A stretch of 54,789 nucleotides of DNA, taken from assembly GCA_016196825.1 (NCBI GenBank), contig JACPWY010000027.1:1-54789 (forward strand), given 5' to 3'. Shown one piece after another: positions 17,380 through 26,780 of the stretch. The translations under genes were made by a program, and so were the position numbers. The notes under the pieces are model-generated. The model was given only the letters and a program-made list of their open reading frames with translations, ran no database searches and was not told the DNA's origin. Source of the stretch: Deltaproteobacteria bacterium (GTDB lineage Bacteria > Bdellovibrionota > FAC87 > UBA2466). The number at the start of each line of letters is the position of its first letter. Within the stretch, counting starts at the first letter, position 1.

Positions 17380-17649
17380 TCAGCGCAGAAGGAGCCAATT
17401 CTCCATGAGGGTCTTGATCTGGGTTTGGTAGCGAATGTTTTCCATCCCGCACCGTGCCCTGAAGGCCCTGAGGAGGTCCGGCGAGACCTTGAGACTAATG
17501 AGTTTGCTGGGCTCCCTGACTTGAGAGGGTCCGCCCGCTCTTGAGCCGTAGATCACGCGAAAGTCCTCCAGGAATCGGGCGATTTGATCGGGCTTCATAT
17601 CAGCACACTGCTTGAGATACTCCGAAGTGAAATGTTGGATCGTTTTCAT
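17380..17649 (-). CDS. BrnA/CopG-like putative antitoxin
   Basis: An 89-residue protein. The second half, SLKVSPDLLRAFRARCGM followed by RYQTQIKTLMENWL, resembles the ribbon-helix-helix 'YQTRIN' signature of BrnA-type antitoxins. The first half has no clear match. Its ATG overlaps the stop of the nucleotidyltransferase gene as ATGA, so the two are co-translated. By position and fold it is the likely antitoxin and DNA-binding autoregulator of the pair. Confidence 0.65.
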   Translation of the reverse strand: MKTIQHFTSEYLKQCADMKPDQIARFLEDFRVIYGSRAGGPSQVREPSKLISLKVSPDLLRAFRARCGMENIRYQTQIKTLMENWLLLR

Positions 17650-18110
17650 TTCTTGAGAGCCTGCAGCGCACGGACGTCTTCTAAATCCTGTGGCCGCCCA
17701 CTGAGGCGCTTCATCCGAATGAGATCCTCAATGGCCACGAGCGGAATAGCCTGTTTTCCGATCTTAATGTTTGTCCGCTTATACTGGGACAGATCCTCGT
17801 TGATCAGAAGATCCACGACCTCGGTAGGATCCGTCGGGTTGATGAATCTCCAGGCGATCATTTTACGATTTCTTATATACTCTTCCCGAAACTGACTGAC
17901 GTCCGCCGCCTTCAACGGCAGGCGGGATTTAAGGCCAATCGCATTCAAGGCCCGCTCAGCGCGCTCCAAATTGGCAGCGCTAAGAATAAGCGCTACGTCG
18001 ATGTCGACCGTTCCACGGACGGCGCCGTAGAGAGCAACCGCCCAGCCCCCACAAATGGCGAATTCCACCCTCTTCTTGCGAAATGCTTCCGTGACCCGGT
18101 AGAGCAGCAT
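17646..18110 (-). CDS. nucleotidyltransferase, AbiEii/MNT-like putative toxin
   Basis: About 154 residues with a minimal nucleotidyltransferase core: the GG motif and DxD in FAICGGWAVALYG and GTVDIDVAL, a downstream VVDLLIN strand, and IEDLIRMKRLSGRPQDLEDV. The last box is typical of AbiEii and DUF6036 proteins. I start it at the ATG at 18110 because a promoter and palindrome lie directly upstream. An in-frame TTG at 18149 that overlaps the previous stop would add residues encoded by the operator. It is followed by the BrnA-like gene with an ATGA overlap. Such enzymes inactivate tRNA or proteins by nucleotide transfer. Confidence 0.75.
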   Translation of the reverse strand: MLLYRVTEAFRKKRVEFAICGGWAVALYGAVRGTVDIDVALILSAANLERAERALNAIGLKSRLPLKAADVSQFREEYIRNRKMIAWRFINPTDPTEVVDLLINEDLSQYKRTNIKIGKQAIPLVAIEDLIRMKRLSGRPQDLEDVRALQALKK

Positions 18111-18149
18111 GGTATATACCAGTATATACCATACGGCCAAACAGCTCAA
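18111..18149 (-). promoter_or_regulatory. promoter and palindromic operator of the nucleotidyltransferase/antitoxin pair
   Basis: On the minus strand, TTGAGC (18149-18144) is spaced 17 bp from TATACT (18126-18121). The -10 lies inside the dyad GGTATATACT-GGTATATACC (18130-18111); the second half is itself a perfect 10-bp palindrome. The dyad ends immediately before the ATG at 18110, so the transcript would have almost no leader. An autoregulatory operator is the natural reading. The -35 lies inside the 3' end of the NADH dehydrogenase gene. Confidence 0.65.
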
Positions 18150-19369
18150 GTCTCAGGGGAAATGAGGCGAGCGCCGCGCTGGCGGGTGAAGTAGGCCCAG
18201 GCCCATTCCATGAGCACCACCACCCGGTTGCGAAATCCGATGAGGTAGTAGATATGGACGACCGTCCAGGTCACCCAGGCGATGAAGCCCCTGAGTTTGA
18301 GGCTCCCCATCTCGGCCACCGCCGCCCGGCGGCCAATCGTCGCAAGGCTCCCCTTGTCGCGGTATCGAAAAGGTTCGGTGGTTTCACCCAAGATACGACG
18401 GGCAACGTAACGCCCCTCCTGCATCGCCACCGGAGCTACTCCCGGAAGGGGTTTTCCATCACTTCCTGTGACAGCGGCGACATCTCCGACCACATAGATC
18501 GATTTCTGGCCCGCCAAATTAAGATGAGCATCGACAACTACACGCCCCGCGCGATCGGCGGGAACACCAAGCCACGCCGCCGCTGGCGTCGCGCGCACGC
18601 CAGCGGCCCAAATCACGGCGCCCGCCGCAATCACCTCGTCTCCCAAACGAACCACACCCTCTGAAATATCGCTCACCCGAGCCTTCACCCTCACCTCGAC
18701 GCCAAGGTGCTCAAGGGCACGTTGAGCCTCGCGGCTGGACTCCTCCGAGAAGGTCGAAAGCAGGCGATCCCCAGCTTCGATGATCACTACCCGCGCTCTC
18801 TCCGCCTCGGCCACCCGAAAATCGCCGACCACCGTCTGATGGGTGAGTTCCGCGATCGCCCCGGCCATCTCCACGCCTGTCGGCCCACCGCCGATGATCA
18901 CAAACGTCAGGAGTTCGGCCCTGCGGGAGCTATTTTTCTCGAGCTCGGCCCGCTCCATCGCGGTCAGGATCCGTTTGCGAATGGCTCGGGCGTCGTCGAG
19001 AGTCTTCAAGCTCGGTGCCACCTTTTCCCAAGGGTTGCCGAAATAGAAATTCTGGGCGCCCGTTGCGATCACGAGCGTGTCGAAGGACTCGCTCTCGCCA
19101 CCACAAAGAACGCGCTTCCCGAGAATATCCACCCCCGTCACCTCGAGCATCTTCACGTTGATATTCATATATTGCGACAAAACATGGCGCACTGGGACCG
19201 CGATGTCGGCCGGTGACAACATTGCGGTAGCCACCTGATACAGAAGTGGCTGGAAGAGATGGTGGTTTGACCTATCGAGAATCGTGACTTCGAAAGAGGA
19301 GTTTCCGAGCTTTTTCGCAACGGTAAGCCCCGCAAACCCCGCTCCGACGATAACGACCTTTCCACTCAT
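18146..19369 (-). CDS. ndh: type II NADH:quinone oxidoreductase (NDH-2)
   Basis: A 407-residue monotopic flavoprotein that passes electrons from NADH to quinone without pumping protons. The FAD site is VVIVGAGFAGLTVAKKL at the N-terminus and the NADH site is VIIGGGPTGVEMAGAIAEL. Next come VIWAAGVRATP, then YVVGDVAAV and the AMQEGRYVA box, all standard for NDH-2. The C-terminus has the amphipathic/hydrophobic membrane anchor (VTWTVVHIYYLIGFRNR). It is divergent from the ABC-F gene. In this window it is a second possible entry point for electrons besides the flavo/FeS protein at 26780. Confidence 0.92.
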   Translation of the reverse strand: MSGKVVIVGAGFAGLTVAKKLGNSSFEVTILDRSNHHLFQPLLYQVATAMLSPADIAVPVRHVLSQYMNINVKMLEVTGVDILGKRVLCGGESESFDTLVIATGAQNFYFGNPWEKVAPSLKTLDDARAIRKRILTAMERAELEKNSSRRAELLTFVIIGGGPTGVEMAGAIAELTHQTVVGDFRVAEAERARVVIIEAGDRLLSTFSEESSREAQRALEHLGVEVRVKARVSDISEGVVRLGDEVIAAGAVIWAAGVRATPAAAWLGVPADRAGRVVVDAHLNLAGQKSIYVVGDVAAVTGSDGKPLPGVAPVAMQEGRYVARRILGETTEPFRYRDKGSLATIGRRAAVAEMGSLKLRGFIAWVTWTVVHIYYLIGFRNRVVVLMEWAWAYFTRQRGARLISPET

Positions 19370-19450
19370 GCGCGGAAGTCTATCTTACTAATGAGGTCAT
19401 AAGTAATCCTTAATTGCCCGATAGGTCCCGAGCCATTAAACTGCCCGCCC

Positions 19451-21328
19451 ATGTCGGCTCAGATCGTTCTTGAAAATATCGGCGTTCGGTTTCCCAGCCG
19501 AGTGCTGTTCTCCGGGGTCAATTGGACCCTCTACGACGGCATGCGGGTCGCACTCGCCGGCCGCAATGGCTGCGGCAAGTCCACTCTCCTTAAGATTATG
19601 GCGGGGGAATTCGAGGCGTCCGAAGGACAGCGTTCGGCTGTGGGCAAGGTACGCCTCGGTTTTTTGGACCAGAGTCTTCTCGATCGCGCGATCACCGACA
19701 ATCAGGAGAACGCAAAGCCCAGCGTGAACTACCTCATTGAACGAATGCACGCAGCTCTGCCTGATCTTGAGGAGGCCGAGTGCGAGTGGGAGTGCCGCCG
19801 CACGCTGGCGGGCTTGGGCTTCACTCGTTCCCTCATGGAAGCGCCCATGCGCACTCTCTCGGGAGGTTGGCTCCTACGCGTTTTTATTGGCGATGTCTTG
19901 ATCAAGCGCCCCCAAGTGTTGCTGCTCGACGAACCCACCAACCACCTCGACATCTCGAGCATCCAATGGCTCGAGGAGTTCTTAAAGGAAGAGTACGAGG
20001 GAAGTCTGGTCATAGTCACCCACGACGTGGCTCTCCAACAACGCACCACCGACAGCCTCGCAGTCGTCCACGGCGGCCGTTTCTATTTTCGCACCCACCA
20101 GAAGGACTATCTGACCTTTCGCGAATCGCTCAAGGATGAGAAACGGCTCGTTGAAAAATCGATCGAAGGCACCCAGGAGAAGATCGACGACAACATGGCC
20201 TTCTATGAAAAGTTTCGCGCAAAGGCCCAAACCGCGGCTCGCGCCCAGAGCAAGCTCCGAGTCGCCGAACGATTCACCGAAGAGCTGAATGAGCTCAAAG
20301 AACGCCTGCTCGCCATTGAGGGAACCGCATACAACTTAAGCCTTCGTTTTCGCATTTCGGCGGAGGGCTCTAAATTTCCCGTCTCGGTGAAGGATCTGGA
20401 GTTTCACTATGAAGCGGGGAAGCCGTCGATCATCAAGAATGTGTCGTTTGATCTGAAACGGGGGGCCCGGATCGGCATCATGGGCGACAACGGCGCCGGA
20501 AAGACCACGCTCCTGAATCTCTTAGCCCAGCGGCTGACACCCACGGGAGGTACGCTTCAAATCGGGGCTAATGTCGAGCTCGGCTATTTCGGCCAGCACC
20601 AGCTGGACGAGTTGTCGCTCGACGATTCGGTCCTCGACAACTTGCGCAGCGTTGGTCGGGGAATGAGCCTTGAACAGATCCGCGGCCTCCTGGGCGGTTT
20701 TGGTTTCAGCGGAACGGCTGTTGATAAGAAGGCCAAGGTGCTCTCGGGCGGAGAACGCGCGCGCCTCGCGATGCTTCGGATCATCGTGCGGCCACACAAT
20801 GTGATTCTTCTCGACGAACCCACCAACCACCTCGACATTGAAACCAAAGAGCTCCTGGCTGATGCCATCCGCAATTTCGAGGGCACGACCATTTTCGTCT
20901 CTCACGATCGCGAGTTTGTGGAAAAACTCTGCGATCGCATTCTTTACCTCACGACCGACCACAAGCTCACCGATCACTTGGGCGATCTCGACAGCTTTTT
21001 TGCCAAATTCCCGCAGTTCGTGCGCCACCTCGAGGGCCACAAGGCCAAGCTCTCCCAGATTTATGAAAAACCGGTGGAAAGGGCCGCGCCCGCTCTGTCT
21101 TTTGAAGAACGCAAGAAGATCAAGAACCAGATCAAATCCTTTGAGAAAAAGGTCTCGGCACTCGAAACCGAGATGGAGACTTTGACCGCGGAAAAACGCG
21201 GCATCGAACACGACTCGACACAAATGGCCCGAAACAACGAGCTCGACCAGATCATCCACGCCAAGATGGTCGAGTGGGAGCGCCTCTCGTCGGAGCTCGA
21301 AATCCTGCGAACCAAGTTTGGCGGGTAG
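19451..21328 (+). CDS. ABC-F family ATPase (ribosome-associated)
   Basis: A 625-residue soluble protein with two ABC ATPase domains and no membrane spans. First domain: Walker A GRNGCGKST, signature LSGGWLLR, Walker B LLLDEPTNHLD. An alpha-helical linker (about 215-300) follows. Second domain: Walker A GDNGAGKTT, signature LSGGERAR, and again DEPTNHLD. The C-terminal coiled coil (IKSFEKKVSALETEMETL) is like that of Uup or YheS. ABC-F proteins act on ribosomal E-site states. The subtype cannot be fixed by eye. Confidence 0.92.
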   Translation: MSAQIVLENIGVRFPSRVLFSGVNWTLYDGMRVALAGRNGCGKSTLLKIMAGEFEASEGQRSAVGKVRLGFLDQSLLDRAITDNQENAKPSVNYLIERMHAALPDLEEAECEWECRRTLAGLGFTRSLMEAPMRTLSGGWLLRVFIGDVLIKRPQVLLLDEPTNHLDISSIQWLEEFLKEEYEGSLVIVTHDVALQQRTTDSLAVVHGGRFYFRTHQKDYLTFRESLKDEKRLVEKSIEGTQEKIDDNMAFYEKFRAKAQTAARAQSKLRVAERFTEELNELKERLLAIEGTAYNLSLRFRISAEGSKFPVSVKDLEFHYEAGKPSIIKNVSFDLKRGARIGIMGDNGAGKTTLLNLLAQRLTPTGGTLQIGANVELGYFGQHQLDELSLDDSVLDNLRSVGRGMSLEQIRGLLGGFGFSGTAVDKKAKVLSGGERARLAMLRIIVRPHNVILLDEPTNHLDIETKELLADAIRNFEGTTIFVSHDREFVEKLCDRILYLTTDHKLTDHLGDLDSFFAKFPQFVRHLEGHKAKLSQIYEKPVERAAPALSFEERKKIKNQIKSFEKKVSALETEMETLTAEKRGIEHDSTQMARNNELDQIIHAKMVEWERLSSELEILRTKFGG

Positions 21329-21384
21329 ACTCTTAGTTTTGTTGATATCGGAACTCATGATCGGTCGTGGTGTAAGATAATGCC

Positions 21385-22239
21385 ATGGCTCAAAAAGCGC
21401 TCGTCATCGGCGGCACCGGCTTTATCGGCCGGCACATTGTGCGCGCTCTCATTGAGGCGGGTTTTGAAACCACCGTCACCTCGCGATCGACTCAGCCAGT
21501 CCTCGGCAACTGGGTGAAGGCCGATCGCGCAGAGATAGGCTCCCTCAAAGATCTCACCAGCATGCCCTGGGATTGTGTCGTCGATAATATCGCCTACACC
21601 GGCGCCGACGTAACCCAGGTGATTGACGCACTGCCTCGAGTGGCGCACTGGATTTTAAACAGCACCATCTCGGTCTATCGCTATTGCCGCGCCTTCAGCT
21701 ATCCGCTCATCGAGAGTGGCGTGGATCACTCTTTCAAACCCAAAGATGAAAACTTGGCTGACGTCCATTGGAAATACGCCCGTGGGAAACTCGATGCAGA
21801 ACTAGCGCTCATCAAGAGCCGCAAGCCATTCTCCGTCATTCGTCCGACGATGGTTTTTGGCTCGGGTGATATCACGGGACGCACACAGTGGTACGTCGAC
21901 CGGATTCGTGAAGGTCAAACGATCCTGACAACCGCGCAGAATCGTTTTCAACTTGTCTCGCCCCAGGACGCGGGCCAGGCATTTGCCCTGGTGGCAAAGG
22001 CGAAGGCGCGCGGCCTTTTTAACCTCGCTCAAAACGAGGCGTTCACATTGGATGAGTTTGTCCATTCACTCGCCAAGGCGGGCGGGCACACAGCCCACAC
22101 CGCTCCGCTGACAGCCGCAAACAAAGATCAGGCAGGCCCGTATCTTTTCCCCAATCCATGGGACCTTTCCACGACCGCTCTCAGAAAACTGGGCTGGCTT
22201 CCCACTCAGTGGGAACACCTCGCCCGCAGCGTTTGGTGA
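21385..22239 (+). CDS. NAD-dependent epimerase/reductase (SDR superfamily)
   Basis: A 284-residue extended SDR with an N-terminal Rossmann motif VIGGTGFIGRHIVRALIEAG. STISVYRY supplies the catalytic serine strand, and KYARGKLDAE carries the Tyr-x3-Lys pair in variant form. FSVIRPTMVFGSGD is the conserved substrate loop. It resembles short epimerases that act on nucleotide sugars or RNA-associated CSP41 proteins. It lies 56 bp after the ABC-F gene on the same strand and may be co-transcribed. Substrate unknown. Confidence 0.82.
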   Translation: MAQKALVIGGTGFIGRHIVRALIEAGFETTVTSRSTQPVLGNWVKADRAEIGSLKDLTSMPWDCVVDNIAYTGADVTQVIDALPRVAHWILNSTISVYRYCRAFSYPLIESGVDHSFKPKDENLADVHWKYARGKLDAELALIKSRKPFSVIRPTMVFGSGDITGRTQWYVDRIREGQTILTTAQNRFQLVSPQDAGQAFALVAKAKARGLFNLAQNEAFTLDEFVHSLAKAGGHTAHTAPLTAANKDQAGPYLFPNPWDLSTTALRKLGWLPTQWEHLARSVW

Positions 22240-22279
22240 CAGACCCGCCCACGATCATGATGGGCCTTCTGGCGCCGGC

Positions 22280-24655
22280 TCAGAACGCAAACTGATTGTG
22301 ACAGCTTTTGCAGTCAGTGAAGCTGGGAATGGGGTTGGGGTGGAAGGAGCTGGTGAAGGCGTCACTCAAGTGGCAGCTCTTACAGTCGGTTGAAGTGCCC
22401 TGGTAGACGCCGTTGCCGTGGCAGGCCGCGCATTCCAGGCCCCGGTGGGCGCCTCGCAACGGGAAGCGGCTCAAGGAATGCTTGAAATCGGTGTTCTCCC
22501 AGAACTGCTGTTTGTGACACTCCCCGCATTGTGGCAGCGTCCCCTGATGGGTGTCGTCCTTCTGGTGGCAGAACTGACACTGCAGGCTCATGCCACTGAG
22601 CCGGCGATTGTCCTTGTGGCATTCCTGGCACTGCAAAGAAAAATGCACACCCGAGAGAGAGAAGTTTTTGTGAAAGTCCTTGGTCAGTTTCCAACCCTGG
22701 TCCATGTGGCACTCTTGGCAACCCACACCGAAGTGACCCTGGTGGGGATCCTTGTGACAGGTCGTGCATTCTGTGGAGATCGGCTTAAAGAGAACGTGTT
22801 GCGGCCCCGCTATGGTCTTGTGGCACTCTGAGCACTTCACGCCCATATGCTTTCCGGTGATCGCAAATCGGCTCTGCTTATTGTGATCAAATATCACTCT
22901 CTTCCAGGAAATGTCGGTGTGGCAACTGGAACAGACGGGGCCCTTTATGGTATCGAGCTGGCCCCCGTGGAAATCCTTGTGGCATGTGGCGCAGTCTTTG
23001 TCTTTCATCTCAGGGAAGAGAAATTTCGATTTCGCATGCGGGGTTCGCCCTTCAAATACCTCTTCCGTCGATTTATGGCACTCTGAGCACTTCACCTTTT
23101 CGTGCCCCCCTTTGAGAGGGAATCCGCTCTCAGCGTGATCAAACTTCACTCGATCCGAGAAATGGGTCTGGTTGTGGCAGTCCGCGCAGGCCTTGTCCGC
23201 AATCTTCGGATCGAATTGGCCCTTGTGGGGACTCTTGTGGCAGTCCACACAAAAGCCTTTGGCCTCATGTGGAAACTTGAAGATCTCCTTTTTCCCAAGA
23301 ACATGGCAAGCCGAACAGGCGATAGCCGTGTGGCGCCCCTTCAACTGAAATCGGGTGGTGTCGTGGTCGAATTTTTTTCCGTCCTTTTGGAACACCTGCC
23401 AGCCCTGCGTGCTGTGGCACTCATTGCAGCGCTTCGCTTGAAAAGACGGTTCAGTGTGGGGAGTCTTGTGACAGCCAGCACAATTGTCTTTCTCAAGGAT
23501 AGACCAAAAGTACTGCCCGTTCGCGCCACTTTGAACACCACTTTTCTTGGAGCCGGGCAGGTGGCAGTCCGTGCAATTGAGCCCAACATGCTTTCCGTCG
23601 ACGGGAAAACGGGTGTCGACGCTATGATTAAACGAGTGCGTCTCCTTCCAGGAATGTTCCGTGTGGCAATCAAGACATTTCTCAAGATTACCCAGCTTTT
23701 TGGATTGATGGTGGCCGAAGCGGTGAAAGTCCTTGTGGCAGGAGAGGCAATCGGACTTGAGCCCTTTCCAGGTGAAATGCTTCATCTCCTTTTCTTTGTT
23801 TTCCTGTTTGTGACACTCAGCGCATTTCAGATCCGAGTGCTTCCCACGGAGCGGATACCCGGTCGCCGCGTGGTTGAAGGGCTCGATCTTCCAAGTTGTC
23901 TGCGCGTGGCACTGCTGGCATTTCCCAGTTTGAAACTTGGGACTTAGGTTTTGTTTGTGGAAATCCTCGTGGCAGGTTCGACACTCCTTCGTCTTAAGGC
24001 CCGGCCAACTGTATTTTCCAGCCTTGTGACACTCGGCGCACTTGAGCTCGGCGTGCTTCCCGTCGAGCTTGAAATTGCCATCGCGCGCGTGATCAAATTG
24101 CAGTCCCAGCTTCCAGCCGCGGGTCCCATGGCACTGATTGCAATCGGTGGTTTGTAATCTCCCCGTAAAGTGATGAACGTCATCCCTCTTGTGGCACGAA
24201 ACACAGGTCGTTGAGAGCCCAAAGAAATGCGTGTCTATCTTTCGGCTCGCTTTATCCTTTCGCAATTGGGTATGGCACTGCGCACACTTAAGCCCAGCGT
24301 GTTTCCCGTCGAGCGGGAAATCAGTCCGTTCATGCTTGAATGCCGTCTCATCGAGATCGGTCGTGTCCTTTTCGCGGCCCTTGTGATCCCCATGGCAGGT
24401 GATGCAGCTGTCGGTCGCCACCCCATGGAACCCCTTTTTCGAGAGCACCTTCTCCCGAATCTCCTTGTGACAGGCAAGGCATTTCTCCTCCGAGATCCCC
24501 TTTCCCGCCTCATGACACTTGAGGCACTGCGATCCCTCTAAGTTTTGGTGAGCCATCATGAGGGGACCAGGCGCCAAAAGCCGGTTCAACACCCCCTCCG
24601 CCTCTTGTGGCTTTGCCCAAATCACGCTCATCACTGCAAGAAGAAGCGCGATCAC
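22280..24655 (-). CDS. 30-heme multiheme cytochrome c
   Basis: A 791-residue exported protein carrying thirty CxxCH heme-binding motifs by my count, one roughly every 26 residues. The start is GTG at 24655, overlapping the porin stop as GTGA, and gives a short signal peptide (IALLLAVMSVIWA). Repeating units read H-pp-LxGKHxxLxCxxCH, so single histidines spaced between motifs can act as distal axial ligands. The heme spacing suits a long electron wire. It is the last gene of the flavo/FeS protein, cytochrome b, porin, cytochrome c operon. Neither a lipobox nor other attachment signal is visible. Confidence 0.95.
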   Translation of the reverse strand: MIALLLAVMSVIWAKPQEAEGVLNRLLAPGPLMMAHQNLEGSQCLKCHEAGKGISEEKCLACHKEIREKVLSKKGFHGVATDSCITCHGDHKGREKDTTDLDETAFKHERTDFPLDGKHAGLKCAQCHTQLRKDKASRKIDTHFFGLSTTCVSCHKRDDVHHFTGRLQTTDCNQCHGTRGWKLGLQFDHARDGNFKLDGKHAELKCAECHKAGKYSWPGLKTKECRTCHEDFHKQNLSPKFQTGKCQQCHAQTTWKIEPFNHAATGYPLRGKHSDLKCAECHKQENKEKEMKHFTWKGLKSDCLSCHKDFHRFGHHQSKKLGNLEKCLDCHTEHSWKETHSFNHSVDTRFPVDGKHVGLNCTDCHLPGSKKSGVQSGANGQYFWSILEKDNCAGCHKTPHTEPSFQAKRCNECHSTQGWQVFQKDGKKFDHDTTRFQLKGRHTAIACSACHVLGKKEIFKFPHEAKGFCVDCHKSPHKGQFDPKIADKACADCHNQTHFSDRVKFDHAESGFPLKGGHEKVKCSECHKSTEEVFEGRTPHAKSKFLFPEMKDKDCATCHKDFHGGQLDTIKGPVCSSCHTDISWKRVIFDHNKQSRFAITGKHMGVKCSECHKTIAGPQHVLFKPISTECTTCHKDPHQGHFGVGCQECHMDQGWKLTKDFHKNFSLSGVHFSLQCQECHKDNRRLSGMSLQCQFCHQKDDTHQGTLPQCGECHKQQFWENTDFKHSLSRFPLRGAHRGLECAACHGNGVYQGTSTDCKSCHLSDAFTSSFHPNPIPSFTDCKSCHNQFAF

Positions 24656-25974
24656 AGATTCCCCCGAGGCGGTTCGCCGTCTCGAAGCGGTGGGATCTCA
24701 CGGGATCCAAAACGATAAGCGATCTTAAAAAAAGTGCTCAAGATCTGAACGCGTTCATCTCTAATGTCCTGAATTGAAAGCGTCCCGTAGAGCGAATTAT
24801 CAATGATCCGGGAGATCGAAAGCTCGGTCGTTATCGGGTGGTACGTTGGCCCGCCACCCTTATAGTTTTCAATCCCCAACTGCTCTTCGAGGGCGACCTC
24901 CCAGACATTCGAGATGTAGTTAATGCGGGCGTTGGCAAAGGTGTCATAGCTCGCAAAATTGTCACGGTATCCTCCGCTCACCGCAAAATCCCACCGGCGA
25001 CTGAAAACCGCATTCATATCGAGCTCGAGTGTGGCCTCTTTTTTTTGGAGACTATCGGAGTCGCGCTGACCGAACGCGTAGGTCAGATTCAAAGTAGCGT
25101 CTGGTGCAAACTCGTACCTCACCCGCGTGTTCGCCTCGCGGTACGGGCTGGAAGTCAGCTGCTCCCGCACGTTTTGACGCCTCTGGTATTCCAGTACATC
25201 GATAGAAAACAGAGTAACCCCAAAGCCGAGATCCTTGCGAACCTCCTGGGAGTAATTGAGGGTTCCATTTTGAAGATAAGTGTTGGGAACAAAGTCGAGA
25301 TAGGTGAGAAGGCTCACGCGCGATCGGGGGCCCCATTGATAGACCGAGTTGGTATACCAGTACAAGCGGTCAGTCTGATTGTTCACGAGCGTGCCCACGC
25401 CTGCCATGTCGACGGCTATTGAGCCCTTCCCAGGAATAAAGAGTGGCACATAGGAAACCGTTACCCCGTAAACCTGCGAATCCGGATTGTATTGGACGTA
25501 GGTCTGTTCGGGCCGTTTGGGATTGAGTCCCCCAAACACACTCCCGCGCAAAGAGGAAAGAAGGTGCACTCCCTGTTGCACACCATCGGTGTAGACGGCC
25601 CCCGCCTCAGGAACCGCAAATCGCCCGAGCTGAGTGAAAAAGGTCGGCCCCGGGTACCGAAATAAAAGCTGACGGAGCTGCAACGTGTTGGCATTGGTGA
25701 GCCTGAGCCGCTCCTTATCGAGCAGGCCAAAGAAATCGTTTTTGTCTCGTACATCCGAGACAAACTCGAATCGGTTCGCTGTAATTTCGGCTGCCCGGAA
25801 AAAGAAACGACCAGAGGCGGTGAAGACATCATTGCGAAACTCCCCGCCCGAGGACTCCGCGAGCTGCTCGATGCCCGTATAAGCCCCCAACGTCACCCGC
25901 CCGGAGGTGGTGATGGCCCAAAGGGACGGCGCGAAAAGAAGTGCGACCCACGCGAGCACTCGAGGCCGTTTCAC
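24652..25974 (-). CDS. outer-membrane beta-barrel (porin-like) protein of the multiheme operon
   Basis: About 440 residues from a GTG at 25974 that overlaps the cytochrome b stop as GTGA. This start opens on a clean signal peptide (VKRPRVLAWVALLFAPSLWA). Alternating aromatic/polar strands fill the rest, such as NTRVRYEFAPDATLNLTYAFG and FFKIAYRFGSREI, as in outer-membrane barrels. It ends in a disordered tail rather than a terminal Phe. By operon position it may sheath or anchor the cytochrome wire as MtrB-type barrels do, but I see no sequence likeness to MtrB itself, and it lacks the MtrB CXXC. Confidence 0.7.
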   Translation of the reverse strand: MKRPRVLAWVALLFAPSLWAITTSGRVTLGAYTGIEQLAESSGGEFRNDVFTASGRFFFRAAEITANRFEFVSDVRDKNDFFGLLDKERLRLTNANTLQLRQLLFRYPGPTFFTQLGRFAVPEAGAVYTDGVQQGVHLLSSLRGSVFGGLNPKRPEQTYVQYNPDSQVYGVTVSYVPLFIPGKGSIAVDMAGVGTLVNNQTDRLYWYTNSVYQWGPRSRVSLLTYLDFVPNTYLQNGTLNYSQEVRKDLGFGVTLFSIDVLEYQRRQNVREQLTSSPYREANTRVRYEFAPDATLNLTYAFGQRDSDSLQKKEATLELDMNAVFSRRWDFAVSGGYRDNFASYDTFANARINYISNVWEVALEEQLGIENYKGGGPTYHPITTELSISRIIDNSLYGTLSIQDIRDERVQILSTFFKIAYRFGSREIPPLRDGEPPRGNL

Positions 25975-26780
25975 CGATTCACCCCAAGAATGAGAGCGGC
26001 CGCGATGTGAATAGTGGCCGCGAGGTACATGAAAAACGCAAAAGGAGTGTGGAATGAGTGCCAATACCCCATGAGTTTTTGGAATGGCTCTAGAAATTTG
26101 GACTGGCGCTCAGCGAGCGCATAGTTTTTGAGAACCGATCGACAGGCCGTGGGGACGCCGGCAGGGATGGCGGGGGAATCAAAGAGCAGTCTCACATCAC
26201 CAAAGAGCGCTGATACAAATACAAGAAACGGGTTTCTCATTTTGGGATCGAGACCTACAAACTTGAGCGCCCTCCCTTTCATTCGGTTCATCAAATCGGC
26301 GGACACAGGCCCGGTCGCGCGCGCGCACAGTTCATTCAGTCGCTGGCTCCACTGCTCAGACTCCTTTTCGCTCTCCCTCCGCTGCCGTAGTACCTGCACG
26401 TAAATATAGCGACCCACAACGCCGCTCAAAGCGGCCACGATCATGCTCCAAAAGCTGATCGCCACAAGGCCGCGCACCTTGAAGTTGCTGTGAAAAATGA
26501 TGAGCGTGGGCCCCAGCAGCCCGCAGAAGATGTGAAAATCGAGTACGCGCGAAAGCCGCGCGTGGGGCGCGATTCGAAACCGCTTTCTTAAAGAATAGAC
26601 GTTCATGAGCGCCATGAGGCCCATTCCAGCCCAGCCGAGGTAAAGGCTCAGGGCGCGCCCGGGCTCAGGAGTAAATCCGAGTTTTTTGAGGGAGCTCAGC
26701 TCGGGTTGCGTGTTGAGCGCAAAATACTCGAGACTCAGAGCTAGCAGCACCGCCAACCAGAGAAAGAGATAGGTCCTCAT
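25971..26780 (-). CDS. membrane di-heme b-type cytochrome
   Basis: A 269-residue inner-membrane protein with about five hydrophobic helices. Two histidine pairs each 14 residues apart (His83/His97 in FHIFCGLLGPTLIIFH, and His244/His258 in FHTPFAFFMYLAATIH) are the classical signature of two stacked b hemes across a membrane. A soluble loop (about 130-225) lies between them. It should take electrons from the quinone pool or from the adjacent flavo/FeS protein and hand them to periplasmic heme. The ATG overlaps the upstream stop by one base (TGATG). Confidence 0.85.
   Translation of the reverse strand: MRTYLFLWLAVLLALSLEYFALNTQPELSSLKKLGFTPEPGRALSLYLGWAGMGLMALMNVYSLRKRFRIAPHARLSRVLDFHIFCGLLGPTLIIFHSNFKVRGLVAISFWSMIVAALSGVVGRYIYVQVLRQRRESEKESEQWSQRLNELCARATGPVSADLMNRMKGRALKFVGLDPKMRNPFLVFVSALFGDVRLLFDSPAIPAGVPTACRSVLKNYALAERQSKFLEPFQKLMGYWHSFHTPFAFFMYLAATIHIAAALILGVNR

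Noticed and set aside
23102..23947. Long open frame antisense to the 30-heme cytochrome
   Set aside because: It arises from the regular codon pattern of the CxxCH repeats on the other strand; the text is low-complexity Val/Ala/Leu.
22280..24655. Possible CRISPR-like regular repeats
   Set aside because: The periodicity is that of heme-binding codons, not of identical DNA repeats with spacers.
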